The position numbers were made by a program, and so were the translations under genes. This document shows, in pieces, positions 50,973-59,576 of a stretch of DNA of 64,000 nucleotides (positions are counted from its first letter, which is position 1; each line of letters opens with the position of its first letter). This stretch comes from CAYJBH01 sp964369965 (GTDB lineage Bacteria > Bacillota > Clostridia > Oscillospirales > Ruminococcaceae), in assembly GCA_964369965.1 (NCBI GenBank), contig CAYJGF010000003.1, positions 67,880 to 131,879 on the forward strand, read 5' to 3'. The notes under the pieces were generated by a model. That model was not told the DNA's origin and made no database searches. It was given only the letters and a program-made list of their open reading frames with translations.

Positions 50973-51112
50973 AATGGTGAATGGTGATTGAAACGGCTTG
51001 CGCCTTTTTTATTTAGAAAAATTGTAATTTTAACTATCCACCATCATTCGTTCACTTAAACAGCCTTTCAGCATTAGCCCATAGTCCGAACAGTCCTTCA
51101 CCATTCACCATT
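50973..51112. repeat. Inverted-repeat element between thiT and the EF-G paralogue
   Basis: A heptamer (GGTGAAT) is repeated about 2.5 times from 50969. The same sequence returns inverted at 51098-51112; 15 nt (50973-50987 and 51098-51112) match perfectly as inverted repeats flanking 110 nt. The interior has no coding potential. It could be a miniature mobile element or a degenerate intergenic repeat. I see no target-site duplication that would decide. Confidence 0.5.
50991..51010 (+). terminator. Weak terminator after thiT
   Basis: GGC-TTGC-GCC with an outer AAA/TTT pairing across one mismatch, followed by a T6 run. The short stem makes it weak; the position 24 nt after thiT is reasonable. 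Confidence 0.35.
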
Positions 51113-51128
51113 AGTCCTTAGTCTAAAC

Positions 51129-53204
51129 TCATTCTTCCTCCGAGCGGTGCTCGAACAGGTGTTTTGCGTCCTCTATTACCTTGCCCTCGAGGTGGGAGGG
51201 TAGTGGCTCATAGCGGACAAACTCAAAGGTATAGCTACCGCGACCGCCGGTAAGACTGCGAATAAAGGTGGTGAAGTCGTGCATCTCCGACATAGGGCAC
51301 TCCGCCTCGATAGACTGGTGTCCCTCCTCGTCCGGTGTCATGCCGAGGACGCGACCGCGACGTTTGTTTACCTCACCCATGACATCGCCGGTGTTGTTGT
51401 CCGGCACGTTGGCATGGAGTATACCCATCGGCTCCAGCAGGACGGGCGATGCCTCAATTAGTCCCTTTTTATATGCCGCCGACGCCGCAAGTTTGAACGC
51501 CATTTCGGAGCTGTCGACCGGATGATACGACCCGTCCACCAACGTCGCTTTTAAACCGACCATCGGGTAGCCGGCGAGCACGCCGTGCAGTATGGCGGAC
51601 TGCAACCCTTTTTCCACCGCAGGGAAGTAATTTTTCGGCACACTGCCGCCAAAGACTTTCTCCTCAAAAATCAGCCCGTCGCCGTCGTGTGGCTCAAATT
51701 CGATCCAGACATGACCGAATTGCCCGTGACCGCCGGTCTGTTTTTTGTGCTTGCCCTCCGCCTTGGACTTTTTGCGCACCGACTCACGGTAGGCAACGCG
51801 TGGCATACCGAGTGAGGTGTCGATACCGAATTTGCTCTTTAACTTTGCGACGGTAATCTCAAGATGTTGCTCCCCAAGCCCGGATAAAACCTGCTGAAAT
51901 GTCTCATGTTCGTTAACAAAGGTGAGGGTGCAATCCTCCTCCAAAAGGCGATGGATGGCGGTGCCTATTTTACTCTCATCCCCTTTGTTTTTCAGATGAA
52001 GTGCCATGGAGTAGGTCGGCGTCGGGAAGCCTATCGCCGGTAAGGTATAAACATGCCCCGGTGCGCACAGAGTGTCGCCGGTTTTTGTGGTGGCAAGTTT
52101 TGTTATAGCGCCCATGTCCCCTGCGCCAATCTCCGGCGCATCGATCTGCTTTTTCCCGCGCAAAAACAGCAGTTTGCCAAGTTTTTCCGTCTCACCGGTG
52201 CGGCTGTTGACCACCTGACTCTCATGTTTTAGTACGCCGCGCAATACCTTAACATAGCTCAGTTTGCCGACAAACGGGTCGGCGACCGTCTTAAATACCG
52301 AGACGAGCAGCGGACCGTCGTCACCGCAGTCTATTTGTTGCTCCTCACCGTTTTTATCGAAAACCGTCACCGACGATTTTGCCGGCGAGGGCAGTAAAAA
52401 TCTGATATCGGACAACATCATGTCCAGCGCCTCTAACTTCACAGCGGAGCCGCAGAGAATCGGCGTGATGGTGCCGTTCTTAACGCCGGTCTTTATGCCG
52501 GTGGTAATTTCCTCCTCGGTGAAGGTTTCGCCGGAGAAATATTTTTCAAAAAGCTCCTCGTCCGTCTCGGCAACTGCCTCATACATCGCAGTTTTCAGAC
52601 CGTCGAGGCGGTGCGCGGTGTCCGGCACCTCGACCGAACTCGGCTTGCCGTCGGAATAGGTGTATGCCTTATCCTCGATAATGTTGATATATGTAGTCTT
52701 GCCCCCCTCACTCACCGGCACAACAATCGGGAATGCGTTCGCACCGCAGAGGATCTTAATCTCCTCCAGCACCTTATAAAAATCAGCATTATCCACATCA
52801 GTTTTGGAGACAAAGAACATACTGCTCTTGCCCAGTTTTTTGGCGAGATTATACGCCTTTATCGCGCCGACCTGCAGACCGTCCTTCGCCGACACCACAA
52901 TAAGTGCCGACTGGCAGGCGCGCAGTGCCTCATGCACCCCGAGCTCAAAGTCAAAAAGACCGGGTGAGTCCACTAAGTTGACACGCACGTCGTCAAACTC
53001 GATGGAGGACATGGAGGTGGAAAAGGAAACTCCCCTCTTTTGCTCCTCCGGTTCAAAGTCACTCACCGTGTTGCCGTCCTCTACCTTGCCCATCCTGTCG
53101 ACGGTTTTGGTAGCGTATAACAGTGCCTCTACCAGGGTTGTCTTGCCACTGCCCGCGTGGCCCACGAGCGCAATGTTGCGCAGTTTTTCGGTTGAATACT
53201 TCAA
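51129..53204 (-). CDS. EF-G-like translational GTPase paralogue
   Basis: A 691-residue translational GTPase. G1 is LVGHAGSGKTTLVEALL, G3 reads DSPGLFDF instead of DTPGH, and G4 is SKTD instead of NKCD/NKMD. Domains II-V follow, with RESVRKKSKAEGKHKKQTGGHGQFGHV in the domain IV region. These divergent motifs separate it from housekeeping EF-G (FusA), and it is not next to rpsL/rpsG/tufA. It is one of the EF-G-like paralogues common in Firmicutes, with unclear function. A TTG at 53204 gives the family start KYSTEKLRNIALVGH; GTG 53249 is also open. No clear -35 was found upstream, only TATAAT near 53309. Confidence 0.87.
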   Translation of the reverse strand: MKYSTEKLRNIALVGHAGSGKTTLVEALLYATKTVDRMGKVEDGNTVSDFEPEEQKRGVSFSTSMSSIEFDDVRVNLVDSPGLFDFELGVHEALRACQSALIVVSAKDGLQVGAIKAYNLAKKLGKSSMFFVSKTDVDNADFYKVLEEIKILCGANAFPIVVPVSEGGKTTYINIIEDKAYTYSDGKPSSVEVPDTAHRLDGLKTAMYEAVAETDEELFEKYFSGETFTEEEITTGIKTGVKNGTITPILCGSAVKLEALDMMLSDIRFLLPSPAKSSVTVFDKNGEEQQIDCGDDGPLLVSVFKTVADPFVGKLSYVKVLRGVLKHESQVVNSRTGETEKLGKLLFLRGKKQIDAPEIGAGDMGAITKLATTKTGDTLCAPGHVYTLPAIGFPTPTYSMALHLKNKGDESKIGTAIHRLLEEDCTLTFVNEHETFQQVLSGLGEQHLEITVAKLKSKFGIDTSLGMPRVAYRESVRKKSKAEGKHKKQTGGHGQFGHVWIEFEPHDGDGLIFEEKVFGGSVPKNYFPAVEKGLQSAILHGVLAGYPMVGLKATLVDGSYHPVDSSEMAFKLAASAAYKKGLIEASPVLLEPMGILHANVPDNNTGDVMGEVNKRRGRVLGMTPDEEGHQSIEAECPMSEMHDFTTFIRSLTGGRGSYTFEFVRYEPLPSHLEGKVIEDAKHLFEHRSEEE

Positions 53205-53414
53205 TGTAGATACCCATTCCTTTCTGCTATAGCCATGATGAATTATCACCTTGGCATATGCCCCCTTTTAGCGCGATGTTATCATCGACTAAATAAATTA
53301 ATATGATAATTATAACACATATTATCGGCATAATATACTAACATATTGTATAAAAAATAACTATTAATTTTGTGTATTATTTACATATATTATACAAAGA
53401 TAGTTGCTGTGAGA

Positions 53415-53443
53415 TTGACAAAATCATTTTAACGCGATATACT
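53415..53443 (+). promoter_or_regulatory. Promoter of the Lrp-family regulator and aminotransferase
   Basis: TTGACA (53415-53420), 17-nt spacer, TATACT (53438-53443), with predicted start near 53450 and the regulator ATG at 53486. The 236-nt region 53250-53485 also contains AT-rich sequence with a possible -10 for the divergent EF-G paralogue, and nothing else I can support. Confidence 0.7.
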
Positions 53444-53485
53444 TAATAATAATGTTCAAAAAATTATGAAAGGATTGACATAGTT

Positions 53486-53962
53486 ATGGAAAGACTGCTT
53501 GCGATATTGGAGGAAAATGGGCGCATAGGCTTAGAGGAGCTTGCGGCGCTTTTAGACAGTGATACCATAGAGATTGCAAAAAGGATTGATGAATATGAGC
53601 AGGGTGGCATAATTAAAGGTTATCGCACCATGGTCAACCACGATAAATTGAAAGACGGTCGCGTTCAGGCTCTAATCGAGCTTAAGGTCGCACCGAAAAA
53701 GGATGTCGGGTTTGACCACATCGCATGGCAGGTATCACAGCTCACCGAGGTGGAAACCGTCCAGTTGATAAGCGGTGGGTACGACCTGTTGATAACCATG
53801 TCGGGCAAAAGTTTTCACGAAATTGCGAGCTTTGTATCCCGTCGCCTCTCCCCCATCGATTCGGTGCTTTCCACCGCAACACACTTTATACTTAACACAT
53901 ACAAAAAAGACGGGGTTATGTATGTCGAATCGGAAAAGGACGAGCGTGGGTGGAGCGTATAA
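53486..53962 (+). CDS. Lrp/AsnC-family transcriptional regulator
   Basis: A 158-residue regulator. The N-terminal winged helix (1-60) includes NGRIGLEELAALLDSD and IAKRIDEYEQGGIIKGY. The C-terminal RAM/AsnC effector domain (about 70-145) has VQALIELKVAP and ETVQLISGGYDLLITM, the ligand-sensing loop. It overlaps the downstream aminotransferase start by one nt (TAATG), so it likely regulates that gene in response to an amino acid. Ribosome site GAAAGGA. Confidence 0.9.
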   Translation: MERLLAILEENGRIGLEELAALLDSDTIEIAKRIDEYEQGGIIKGYRTMVNHDKLKDGRVQALIELKVAPKKDVGFDHIAWQVSQLTEVETVQLISGGYDLLITMSGKSFHEIASFVSRRLSPIDSVLSTATHFILNTYKKDGVMYVESEKDERGWSV

Positions 53963-55131
53963 TGAACTATGATAAACTGCTCTCAACAAGGGCAAGAAAT
54001 ATAAAACCCTCCGGCATACGCAAGTTTTTTGACGTCGCCTCGACGCTCAAAGATTGCATTTCGCTCGGCGTGGGCGAGCCGGACTTTAAAACTCCCTGGA
54101 ACGTGCGTCAGGCGGGTATTGAGTCGCTGGAAAAAGGGCACACCTTTTACACCTCAAATCAGGGGCTTATCGAACTGCGTGAGGCTATATCAAACTACCT
54201 TGATCGCAGATTTAATCTCAAATATGACCCACAGAGTGAAATTGTCGTCACGGTCGGCGGCAGTGAGGCTATCGACATAGCGGTGCGCGCCATCGCAAAC
54301 CCGGGTGATGAGATACTGATATGTGAACCGTGCTTTGTCAGCTATACCGCCGTGACAGAGCTCACCGGTGCGATCCCCGTGCCGCTCGTCACCAAGATGG
54401 AGGACGATTTTAAACTCACACCCGAGACACTTAAAGCCGCCATAACCGACAAAACGCGCATGGTCATACTCGCGTTCCCCTCCAACCCAACCGGCGCGGT
54501 CATGGGGCGCAGTGAGCTGGAGGCGATTGCCGAGGTACTGCGCGGCACCGATATACTTGTCATGAGTGATGAGATATATGCAGAGCTGACCTACAGCGAT
54601 GAAAATCATGTGTCTATTGCCGAGCTACCCGGCATGAGGGAGCGGACAATAATTGTGAACGGCTTTTCTAAGGCGTACGCCATGACCGGTTGGCGGCTTG
54701 GCTATCTCGCCGCACCGGCACCGCTTGCCGAGGTTATGAACAAGATACATCAGTATGCGCTGATGTGCGCACCGACCACTGCCCAGTATGCCGCTGTCGT
54801 CGCATTAAACGAGTGTCATGACGAGGTTTTGGATATGCGCCGTCAGTACAACGAGCGCCGCCGTCTGATGGTCAAACGCCTTAACGCGATGGGGCTGGAC
54901 TGTTTTGAGCCTAAGGGGGCCTTTTATGTATTTCCATGTATTAAGCGCACCGGCATGACCAGTGAGGAGTTTTGCAACAAACTTTTGCAGGAGACAAAGG
55001 TCGCCGTCGTGCCGGGCAATGCTTTTGGCGAATGTGGCGAGGGATTTGTTAGGATAAGCTATTCCTACTCGTTAAAGCACCTCACCACCGCACTGGATAG
55101 GATTGAGGGATTCCTAAAAGGTAAAATTTAG
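53962..55131 (+). CDS. Class I aminotransferase (PatA/aspartate-aminotransferase-like)
   Basis: A 389-residue PLP enzyme. Marks include ISLGVGEPDFKTPW, YTSNQGL, LAFPSNPTGAVM, MSDEIYAEL with the cofactor Asp/Tyr, and VNGFSKAYAMTGWRLGYLA with the PLP lysine near 236, then RISYSYS with the carboxylate-binding Arg. The pairing with an Lrp-type regulator in TAATG coupling is common in Clostridia and Bacilli for PatA-type enzymes acting on N-acetyl-LL-DAP or aromatic/aspartate substrates. The exact substrate is not decidable here. It converges on folT with no gap. Confidence 0.93.
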   Translation: MNYDKLLSTRARNIKPSGIRKFFDVASTLKDCISLGVGEPDFKTPWNVRQAGIESLEKGHTFYTSNQGLIELREAISNYLDRRFNLKYDPQSEIVVTVGGSEAIDIAVRAIANPGDEILICEPCFVSYTAVTELTGAIPVPLVTKMEDDFKLTPETLKAAITDKTRMVILAFPSNPTGAVMGRSELEAIAEVLRGTDILVMSDEIYAELTYSDENHVSIAELPGMRERTIIVNGFSKAYAMTGWRLGYLAAPAPLAEVMNKIHQYALMCAPTTAQYAAVVALNECHDEVLDMRRQYNERRRLMVKRLNAMGLDCFEPKGAFYVFPCIKRTGMTSEEFCNKLLQETKVAVVPGNAFGECGEGFVRISYSYSLKHLTTALDRIEGFLKGKI

Positions 55132-55827
55132 CTATAACGACATAATGTACAGCGCAGCGAGAATTGCCGCAACCACCGATAAAATCACCACCCCTACCAC
55201 ACTTTTGCGCGTCAACTTCAGCCGTGATACCCCAAAGTTGCCGTAATTAAACCGCAGGCATATCGGCGCGGCAATGCCGAGGAAGAGGGTGAGCAGTATC
55301 CCCTCAATCGGGAATAAAACGAGGTTTTTAATGATACGCGGCAGGTTGAGTATTGTATAGGATTTGCCGAGCATAATTTCATAGTACAGCATCATTATCG
55401 GTGTGGTTAGGACAATGTTCACCAAAAAGCTGATGCAAAACCGTGAGCCGATAATTCTCGCCGGTGTGAGGTCGGCGCGATATAAAAACAGTGCAAAAAT
55501 CAGCGAGCCTGCCATCTCGATAAAGATAAAGGGGAAAAAATACGCCCCGACCGGGAATAAAACAGCACCGATAGTGTCGGAAACGGCGGCGGAAAGGGTG
55601 GCAACCACCGGGCCGAAAACCATCGCGCCGAGAGCGTTGACAAAAAATGTAATGTTGATGCGCAGGTCGGCGGTTATCGGTATGCTAAGGCTTTTAAGCG
55701 CAATTCTAAGCGCTATCATAAGGGCGGCAAAGACCAAAACTTTCGGCTTTTTCAGCTCCAAAAAAGCAAATTTCCAATAAAGGGCGCTAAACGGTGTTTT
55801 GAACTGCTTGTTTTCAAGTGGCGACAT
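55132..55827 (-). CDS. folT: ECF folate transporter S component FolT
   Basis: A 231-residue membrane protein with about six helices. The FolT pattern is visible in ITFFVNALGAMVFGPVVATLSAAVSDTIGA, and the following AYFFPFIFIEMAGSLIFALF fits as well. FolT binds folate and joins the shared ECF module, which is encoded elsewhere. A probable tetrahydrofolate riboswitch and terminator in its long leader support the assignment. ATG with GAAAGGA. Confidence 0.9.
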   Translation of the reverse strand: MSPLENKQFKTPFSALYWKFAFLELKKPKVLVFAALMIALRIALKSLSIPITADLRINITFFVNALGAMVFGPVVATLSAAVSDTIGAVLFPVGAYFFPFIFIEMAGSLIFALFLYRADLTPARIIGSRFCISFLVNIVLTTPIMMLYYEIMLGKSYTILNLPRIIKNLVLFPIEGILLTLFLGIAAPICLRFNYGNFGVSRLKLTRKSVVGVVILSVVAAILAALYIMSL

Positions 55828-55868
55828 CTTAAATTCCTTTCGTTTGTGAAAATCGATGTTTTTTACAA

Positions 55869-55893
55869 CAAAAAAACACCCTTTTCAGAGTGC
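55869..55893 (-). terminator. Expression-platform terminator before folT
   Basis: On the minus strand CACTCT-GAAA-AGGGTG (55892-55877) forms a 6-bp stem with one G-U pair, followed by at least six T. It lies about 40 nt before the folT start and downstream of the aptamer-like region. Confidence 0.65.
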
Positions 55894-55944
55894 GTCATCA
55901 AACAGCTATGCAAAAAAAACAAAACAGCATACACCGATTGATCA

Positions 55945-56097
55945 GCGGGCGCAGGATACAATCGCAATCAAAAACGATTTTCGTTCACCGACCAACTCCC
56001 CATGTCGGAAACGCAAATACTAACCCCGAGCAAAAATAACCCTCGGTTTAATCTATATTTTTGCTTGGGGTTAGTATTAACGCCGTATCCCTACTCT
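55945..56097 (-). promoter_or_regulatory. Probable tetrahydrofolate (THF) riboswitch with long P3
   Basis: The minus-strand leader begins AGAGTAG-GGATAC-GGCGTTAA and ends GGTGAACG... TTGTATCC-TGCGCC. This matches the THF aptamer order AGUAG, CGCGUUAA, GGUGAA, UUG-AUCCGC; GGATAC pairs with GTATCC as P2. The arm after GCGTTAA is a 23-bp stem with one mismatch (56017-56039 with 56056-56078), much longer than usual. P1 looks weak, which lowers confidence. Gene context (folT) and a following terminator fit. Confidence 0.65.
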
Positions 56098-56106
56098 GTC
56101 AATTTT

Positions 56107-56135
56107 ATTCTATCACATATCAATTTCTATGTCAA
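56107..56135 (-). promoter_or_regulatory. Promoter of folT
   Basis: Minus strand TTGACA (56135-56130), 17-nt spacer, TAGAAT (56112-56107) with an upstream TGA (extended -10). Predicted start is near 56100, at the first bases of the riboswitch. It overlaps the 5' leader of glpK on the other strand. Confidence 0.7.
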
Positions 56136-56154
56136 ACCAAAAGAGGATTTATAT

Positions 56155-57642
56155 ATGAAAAAATACATACTTTCACTCGATTCCGGCACAACCGGATGCC
56201 GTGCGATAATTTTTGACCATGACCAAAACGTCGTTGGTGTAGAGAGTAAGGAGTTCACTCAACACTACCCCAAAGCAGGCTGGGTAGAGCATGACCCGAT
56301 GGACATCTACGCGACGCAATACGGTGTTTTAATCGAGGTTATGTCCAAAAACGGCATTTCGGAAAAGGAGATAGCCGCCGTCGGCATCACAAATCAGCGT
56401 GAGACCGCCGTCGTATGGAATAAAAAAACCGGCGCGCCCATCTACAATGCAATTGTGTGGCAATGCCGTCGCACCGCCGACTACTGCGAAGATTTAAAGA
56501 AAAAAGGATTGTCGGAGTACATAAAAAACACCACTGGTCTTGTGATTGATGCCTATTTCACCGCGACAAAGATACGATGGATTTTGGACAATGTAAAGGG
56601 CGCATGGGAGGCGGCGGATAAAGGTGAGCTGATGTGTGGCACCGTCGACAGTTGGCTGCTCTATAAGTTTTGCGGTGAACACAGGACCGATCGCACCAAC
56701 GCGAGCAGAACCATGCTTTATGATATAAAAAAATGCTGCTGGGACGATAAAATTTTGCAGGAACTGCGAATACCGAAGAGCATGTTGCCGGAGGTCTGCC
56801 CGTCCGGCTCGCACTTTGGCTGTCTTAACCTATCCGGCACCGCGATACCGATAACCGGCATTGCAGGTGATCAACAGGCGGCACTTTTCGGACAAACTTG
56901 CTTTAAAAAGGGTGACATAAAAAACACCTACGGAACCGGCTGTTTTATGTTAATGAACACGGAGGATACCATTTGTGACAGTCAAAACTCCCTGCTCTCC
57001 ACCATAGCGGCAACGGTCGGCGATAAGGTCAACTACGCCATCGAGGGCAGTGTATTCACGGGTGGGGCGATAATTCAATGGTTGCGCGACGAAATGGGGC
57101 TTATCAATCGCTCGAGAGATAGTGAGAGGTATGCAAGGACGGTGAGTGACACCGGCGGAGTGTATATAGTGCCGGCTTTTACCGGACTCGGCGCCCCCTA
57201 TTGGGATATGTATGCGCGCGGCACCATCCTCGGTATGACGCGCGGAACCAACAAAAACCATATTATACGCGCCGCTGAGGAGGCAATCGCGTACCAGTCC
57301 GCCGACCTACTTCGCTGTATTGAGCAGGGTATAGGGCTATCGGTAGAGCGACTGCGTGTCGACGGTGGCGGTTCGACCGACAGCTTTTTAATGCAATTTC
57401 AGGCGGACATTTTAAATATCGAGGTTATCCGACCGACAGTTAAGGAGACCACCGCCCTCGGTGCGGCACTCTTAGCCGGACTTACCGTTGGGTTTTGGGA
57501 CAATCTTGATGAAATATCAAAACGTTGGACCTTGAAAAAAACATATACCCCTCACATGGAATCATCTCGCAGAAAAGAATTGCTATTCGGCTGGCACAAG
57601 GCGATAGAACACGCCAAGGGCTGGCTGAACTTTGAAAGCTGA
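56155..57642 (+). CDS. glpK: Glycerol kinase
   Basis: A 495-residue FGGY kinase. It begins YILSLDSGTTGCRAIIFDH (phosphate-1 motif); VGITNQRETAVVWNK, GIAGDQQAALFGQ, GTGCFMLMNT and AFTGLGAPYWD are all glycerol-kinase specific. It phosphorylates glycerol to glycerol-3-phosphate. The frame is open back to 56002, but that region is the folT/glpK regulatory spacer; ATG 56155 with AGAGGA is right. No glpF or glpD is adjacent. Confidence 0.96.
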   Translation: MKKYILSLDSGTTGCRAIIFDHDQNVVGVESKEFTQHYPKAGWVEHDPMDIYATQYGVLIEVMSKNGISEKEIAAVGITNQRETAVVWNKKTGAPIYNAIVWQCRRTADYCEDLKKKGLSEYIKNTTGLVIDAYFTATKIRWILDNVKGAWEAADKGELMCGTVDSWLLYKFCGEHRTDRTNASRTMLYDIKKCCWDDKILQELRIPKSMLPEVCPSGSHFGCLNLSGTAIPITGIAGDQQAALFGQTCFKKGDIKNTYGTGCFMLMNTEDTICDSQNSLLSTIAATVGDKVNYAIEGSVFTGGAIIQWLRDEMGLINRSRDSERYARTVSDTGGVYIVPAFTGLGAPYWDMYARGTILGMTRGTNKNHIIRAAEEAIAYQSADLLRCIEQGIGLSVERLRVDGGGSTDSFLMQFQADILNIEVIRPTVKETTALGAALLAGLTVGFWDNLDEISKRWTLKKTYTPHMESSRRKELLFGWHKAIEHAKGWLNFES

Positions 57643-57661
57643 TTTGACCGTATCCCCTATC

Positions 57662-57690
57662 TTGACACTTCATTCGCTTTGTGATAAAAT
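57662..57690 (+). promoter_or_regulatory. Promoter of the M23 peptidase gene
   Basis: TTGACA (57662-57667), 17-nt spacer, TAAAAT (57685-57690) with TGA ahead (extended -10). It gives a short leader to ATG 57727. Confidence 0.75.
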
Positions 57691-57726
57691 ATAAATAATA
57701 TTTTAATAACAACACAATGAGCGGTG

Positions 57727-59574
57727 ATGAAGTATAATCCAAAGTCAAAAAAGGTTAAAATATCTTCCGCGAAGATAAAAACACCCAAAAAACCAAAAAA
57801 TAAAAACAATGGGCGTAAAGGACAAAACCTTTACGCTTTATCCGGCACCATACTGATGCAAAATGGCGGTATGGTATATGAATTGACGCTTCACGGCAGG
57901 TTGCTAAACTTTTTATATGAGCTCGGTTTTGCATGTGAATATTCTGTAATCAAGATTTTGCGCAACATTGCGGTTGTTTTTGGTATCATAGGTGATATCA
58001 TGGCTGAAAATCTCGGCAAATCACTCGGTCGATTTTTCGGTCTTATTGTGTATGGTCTGCGTGAATTCGCCGCCCCTTTCTCCACAATTGTGAGAGCGTT
58101 TCGCACCATAAACGAAATCAATGTTAAAGAAAAACATTACGGGCCGGAACATGTCCGGATTCGTGTAAAGGGATATATCCTTACAGGTATAAAAAAACAT
58201 ATCCATCTCACCTCCAATCCACTCTGCTACATATTGCCGGTCGTTGCACTCGGAGTATTTTTTTATACCGCCTCTACCATGTTCAGCTACAACTTTGTAC
58301 TACGAGTTTATAACAACGACCTTATGCTCGGATATGTCGACAGCTCAAAGGTGATGGATGAGGCTCAACAGGAGGTTAGTGAGCGCATACAATACCAGAG
58401 TGCCGGCTCACAGTGGTCGGTAGCCCCTGCCTATTCCATAGCCGTTGCCGAGGCATTGCCCGGTGATACCAAAACGCAGGATACCACATCACTCGCAAAT
58501 AATATTATTCTTTCATCCGGTGAGGAAATTCAGGAGAGCACCGGTCTTTTTGTTGACGGCAGATTTTATGGTGCAACGCAGGATAAAATCCAACTGGAAA
58601 ATGATATAAACTCACTATTAGACGGCTATACACGCAATACCGAGGGCACGACTGTAAGTTTTGTACAGGATGTGGAGATGGTGGACGGGCTGTTCCTCAG
58701 TGAGAGCGTTGTCGACCATTCCGAAATACAGGATCTTATCACCAGCCAGACCGGAGAGACGACACAAAAATATACCGTCCTCGCCGACGAGAGCGCAACC
58801 GACATTTCCGTCAAGTTTTCAATAACGAGCGGTGAGCTCGCCGCCCTCAATCCGCAGGTGGATTTTGAGGAGCTTGAGGAGGGGGATCAGCTCAACATAA
58901 GACGTGATGTATCCTTTTTGACTGTTAAAGAGGTGGAGCAGATTGTATATGAGGAGGAGGTCGCGTATAAAATCATTCAGGAGGCGGACCCGAGCCTGCG
59001 CCTCTCCGCAGTTGAGACTAAGGTGGAGGGCGAGTCGGGACTTAACAGGATAACCGCCAATGTGACATACATTGATGGTGTTGAAGTCTCGGTAGATATA
59101 GTTACAACAGAGGTGCTCATAGAGCCGGTCGATGAGGTTATACTTGTCGGTACAGCACTCGGCTCGGGCGGTATAAGCTATGACGGCCCTGCACTTGGCT
59201 CCGGCTCTATGGTATGGCCGACAGGACCCGGCACCGGCGGTATTTCACGTGGATTTAGCGGTTCTTATGCCCACAACGGTATCGACATTTGGGGTGCTCA
59301 CGGCACACCTATCTATGCTGTCGACTCCGGCGTTGTGGTGCAGGTTCAATACTCCGACTACGCATACGGCATTATGTGCCTTGTTGACCACGGCAACGGT
59401 GTAATGTCCCGATATGCACACAACTCATCGCTCAACGTCGCACTTGGCGACTCGGTCTCGCAAGGGCAGATGATAGCCGGCATGGGCTCCACCGGCAATT
59501 CAACCGGTAACCATCTGCATTTTGAGATTATCCTCAACGGCACCACCGTCGACCCGGCGCCGTATATCAGCTGA
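57727..59574 (+). CDS. Membrane-anchored LysM-G5-M23 peptidoglycan endopeptidase
   Basis: A 615-residue protein. A basic, Lys/Pro-rich cytosolic N-terminus (1-35) is followed by a cytosolic helical region and a membrane helix at about 167-187. The outer part holds a LysM-like module (about 347-392: KYTVLADESATDI ... ALNPQ ... GDQLNI), a G5 domain (about 395-475), a Gly/Ser linker, and a C-terminal M23 metallopeptidase (about 515-615). Zinc ligands are visible in HNGIDIW and HLHFEI. It likely cleaves peptidoglycan cross-links during growth, division or sporulation. An intracellular region of some 160 residues is unusual for this class. An extended -10 promoter precedes it. Confidence 0.88.
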   Translation: MKYNPKSKKVKISSAKIKTPKKPKNKNNGRKGQNLYALSGTILMQNGGMVYELTLHGRLLNFLYELGFACEYSVIKILRNIAVVFGIIGDIMAENLGKSLGRFFGLIVYGLREFAAPFSTIVRAFRTINEINVKEKHYGPEHVRIRVKGYILTGIKKHIHLTSNPLCYILPVVALGVFFYTASTMFSYNFVLRVYNNDLMLGYVDSSKVMDEAQQEVSERIQYQSAGSQWSVAPAYSIAVAEALPGDTKTQDTTSLANNIILSSGEEIQESTGLFVDGRFYGATQDKIQLENDINSLLDGYTRNTEGTTVSFVQDVEMVDGLFLSESVVDHSEIQDLITSQTGETTQKYTVLADESATDISVKFSITSGELAALNPQVDFEELEEGDQLNIRRDVSFLTVKEVEQIVYEEEVAYKIIQEADPSLRLSAVETKVEGESGLNRITANVTYIDGVEVSVDIVTTEVLIEPVDEVILVGTALGSGGISYDGPALGSGSMVWPTGPGTGGISRGFSGSYAHNGIDIWGAHGTPIYAVDSGVVVQVQYSDYAYGIMCLVDHGNGVMSRYAHNSSLNVALGDSVSQGQMIAGMGSTGNSTGNHLHFEIILNGTTVDPAPYIS

Positions 59575-59576
59575 TT

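Noticed and set aside
56002..56154. N-terminal extension of glycerol kinase
   Set aside because: The stretch is the antisense of the folT promoter and riboswitch. Glycerol kinase starts normally at 56155.
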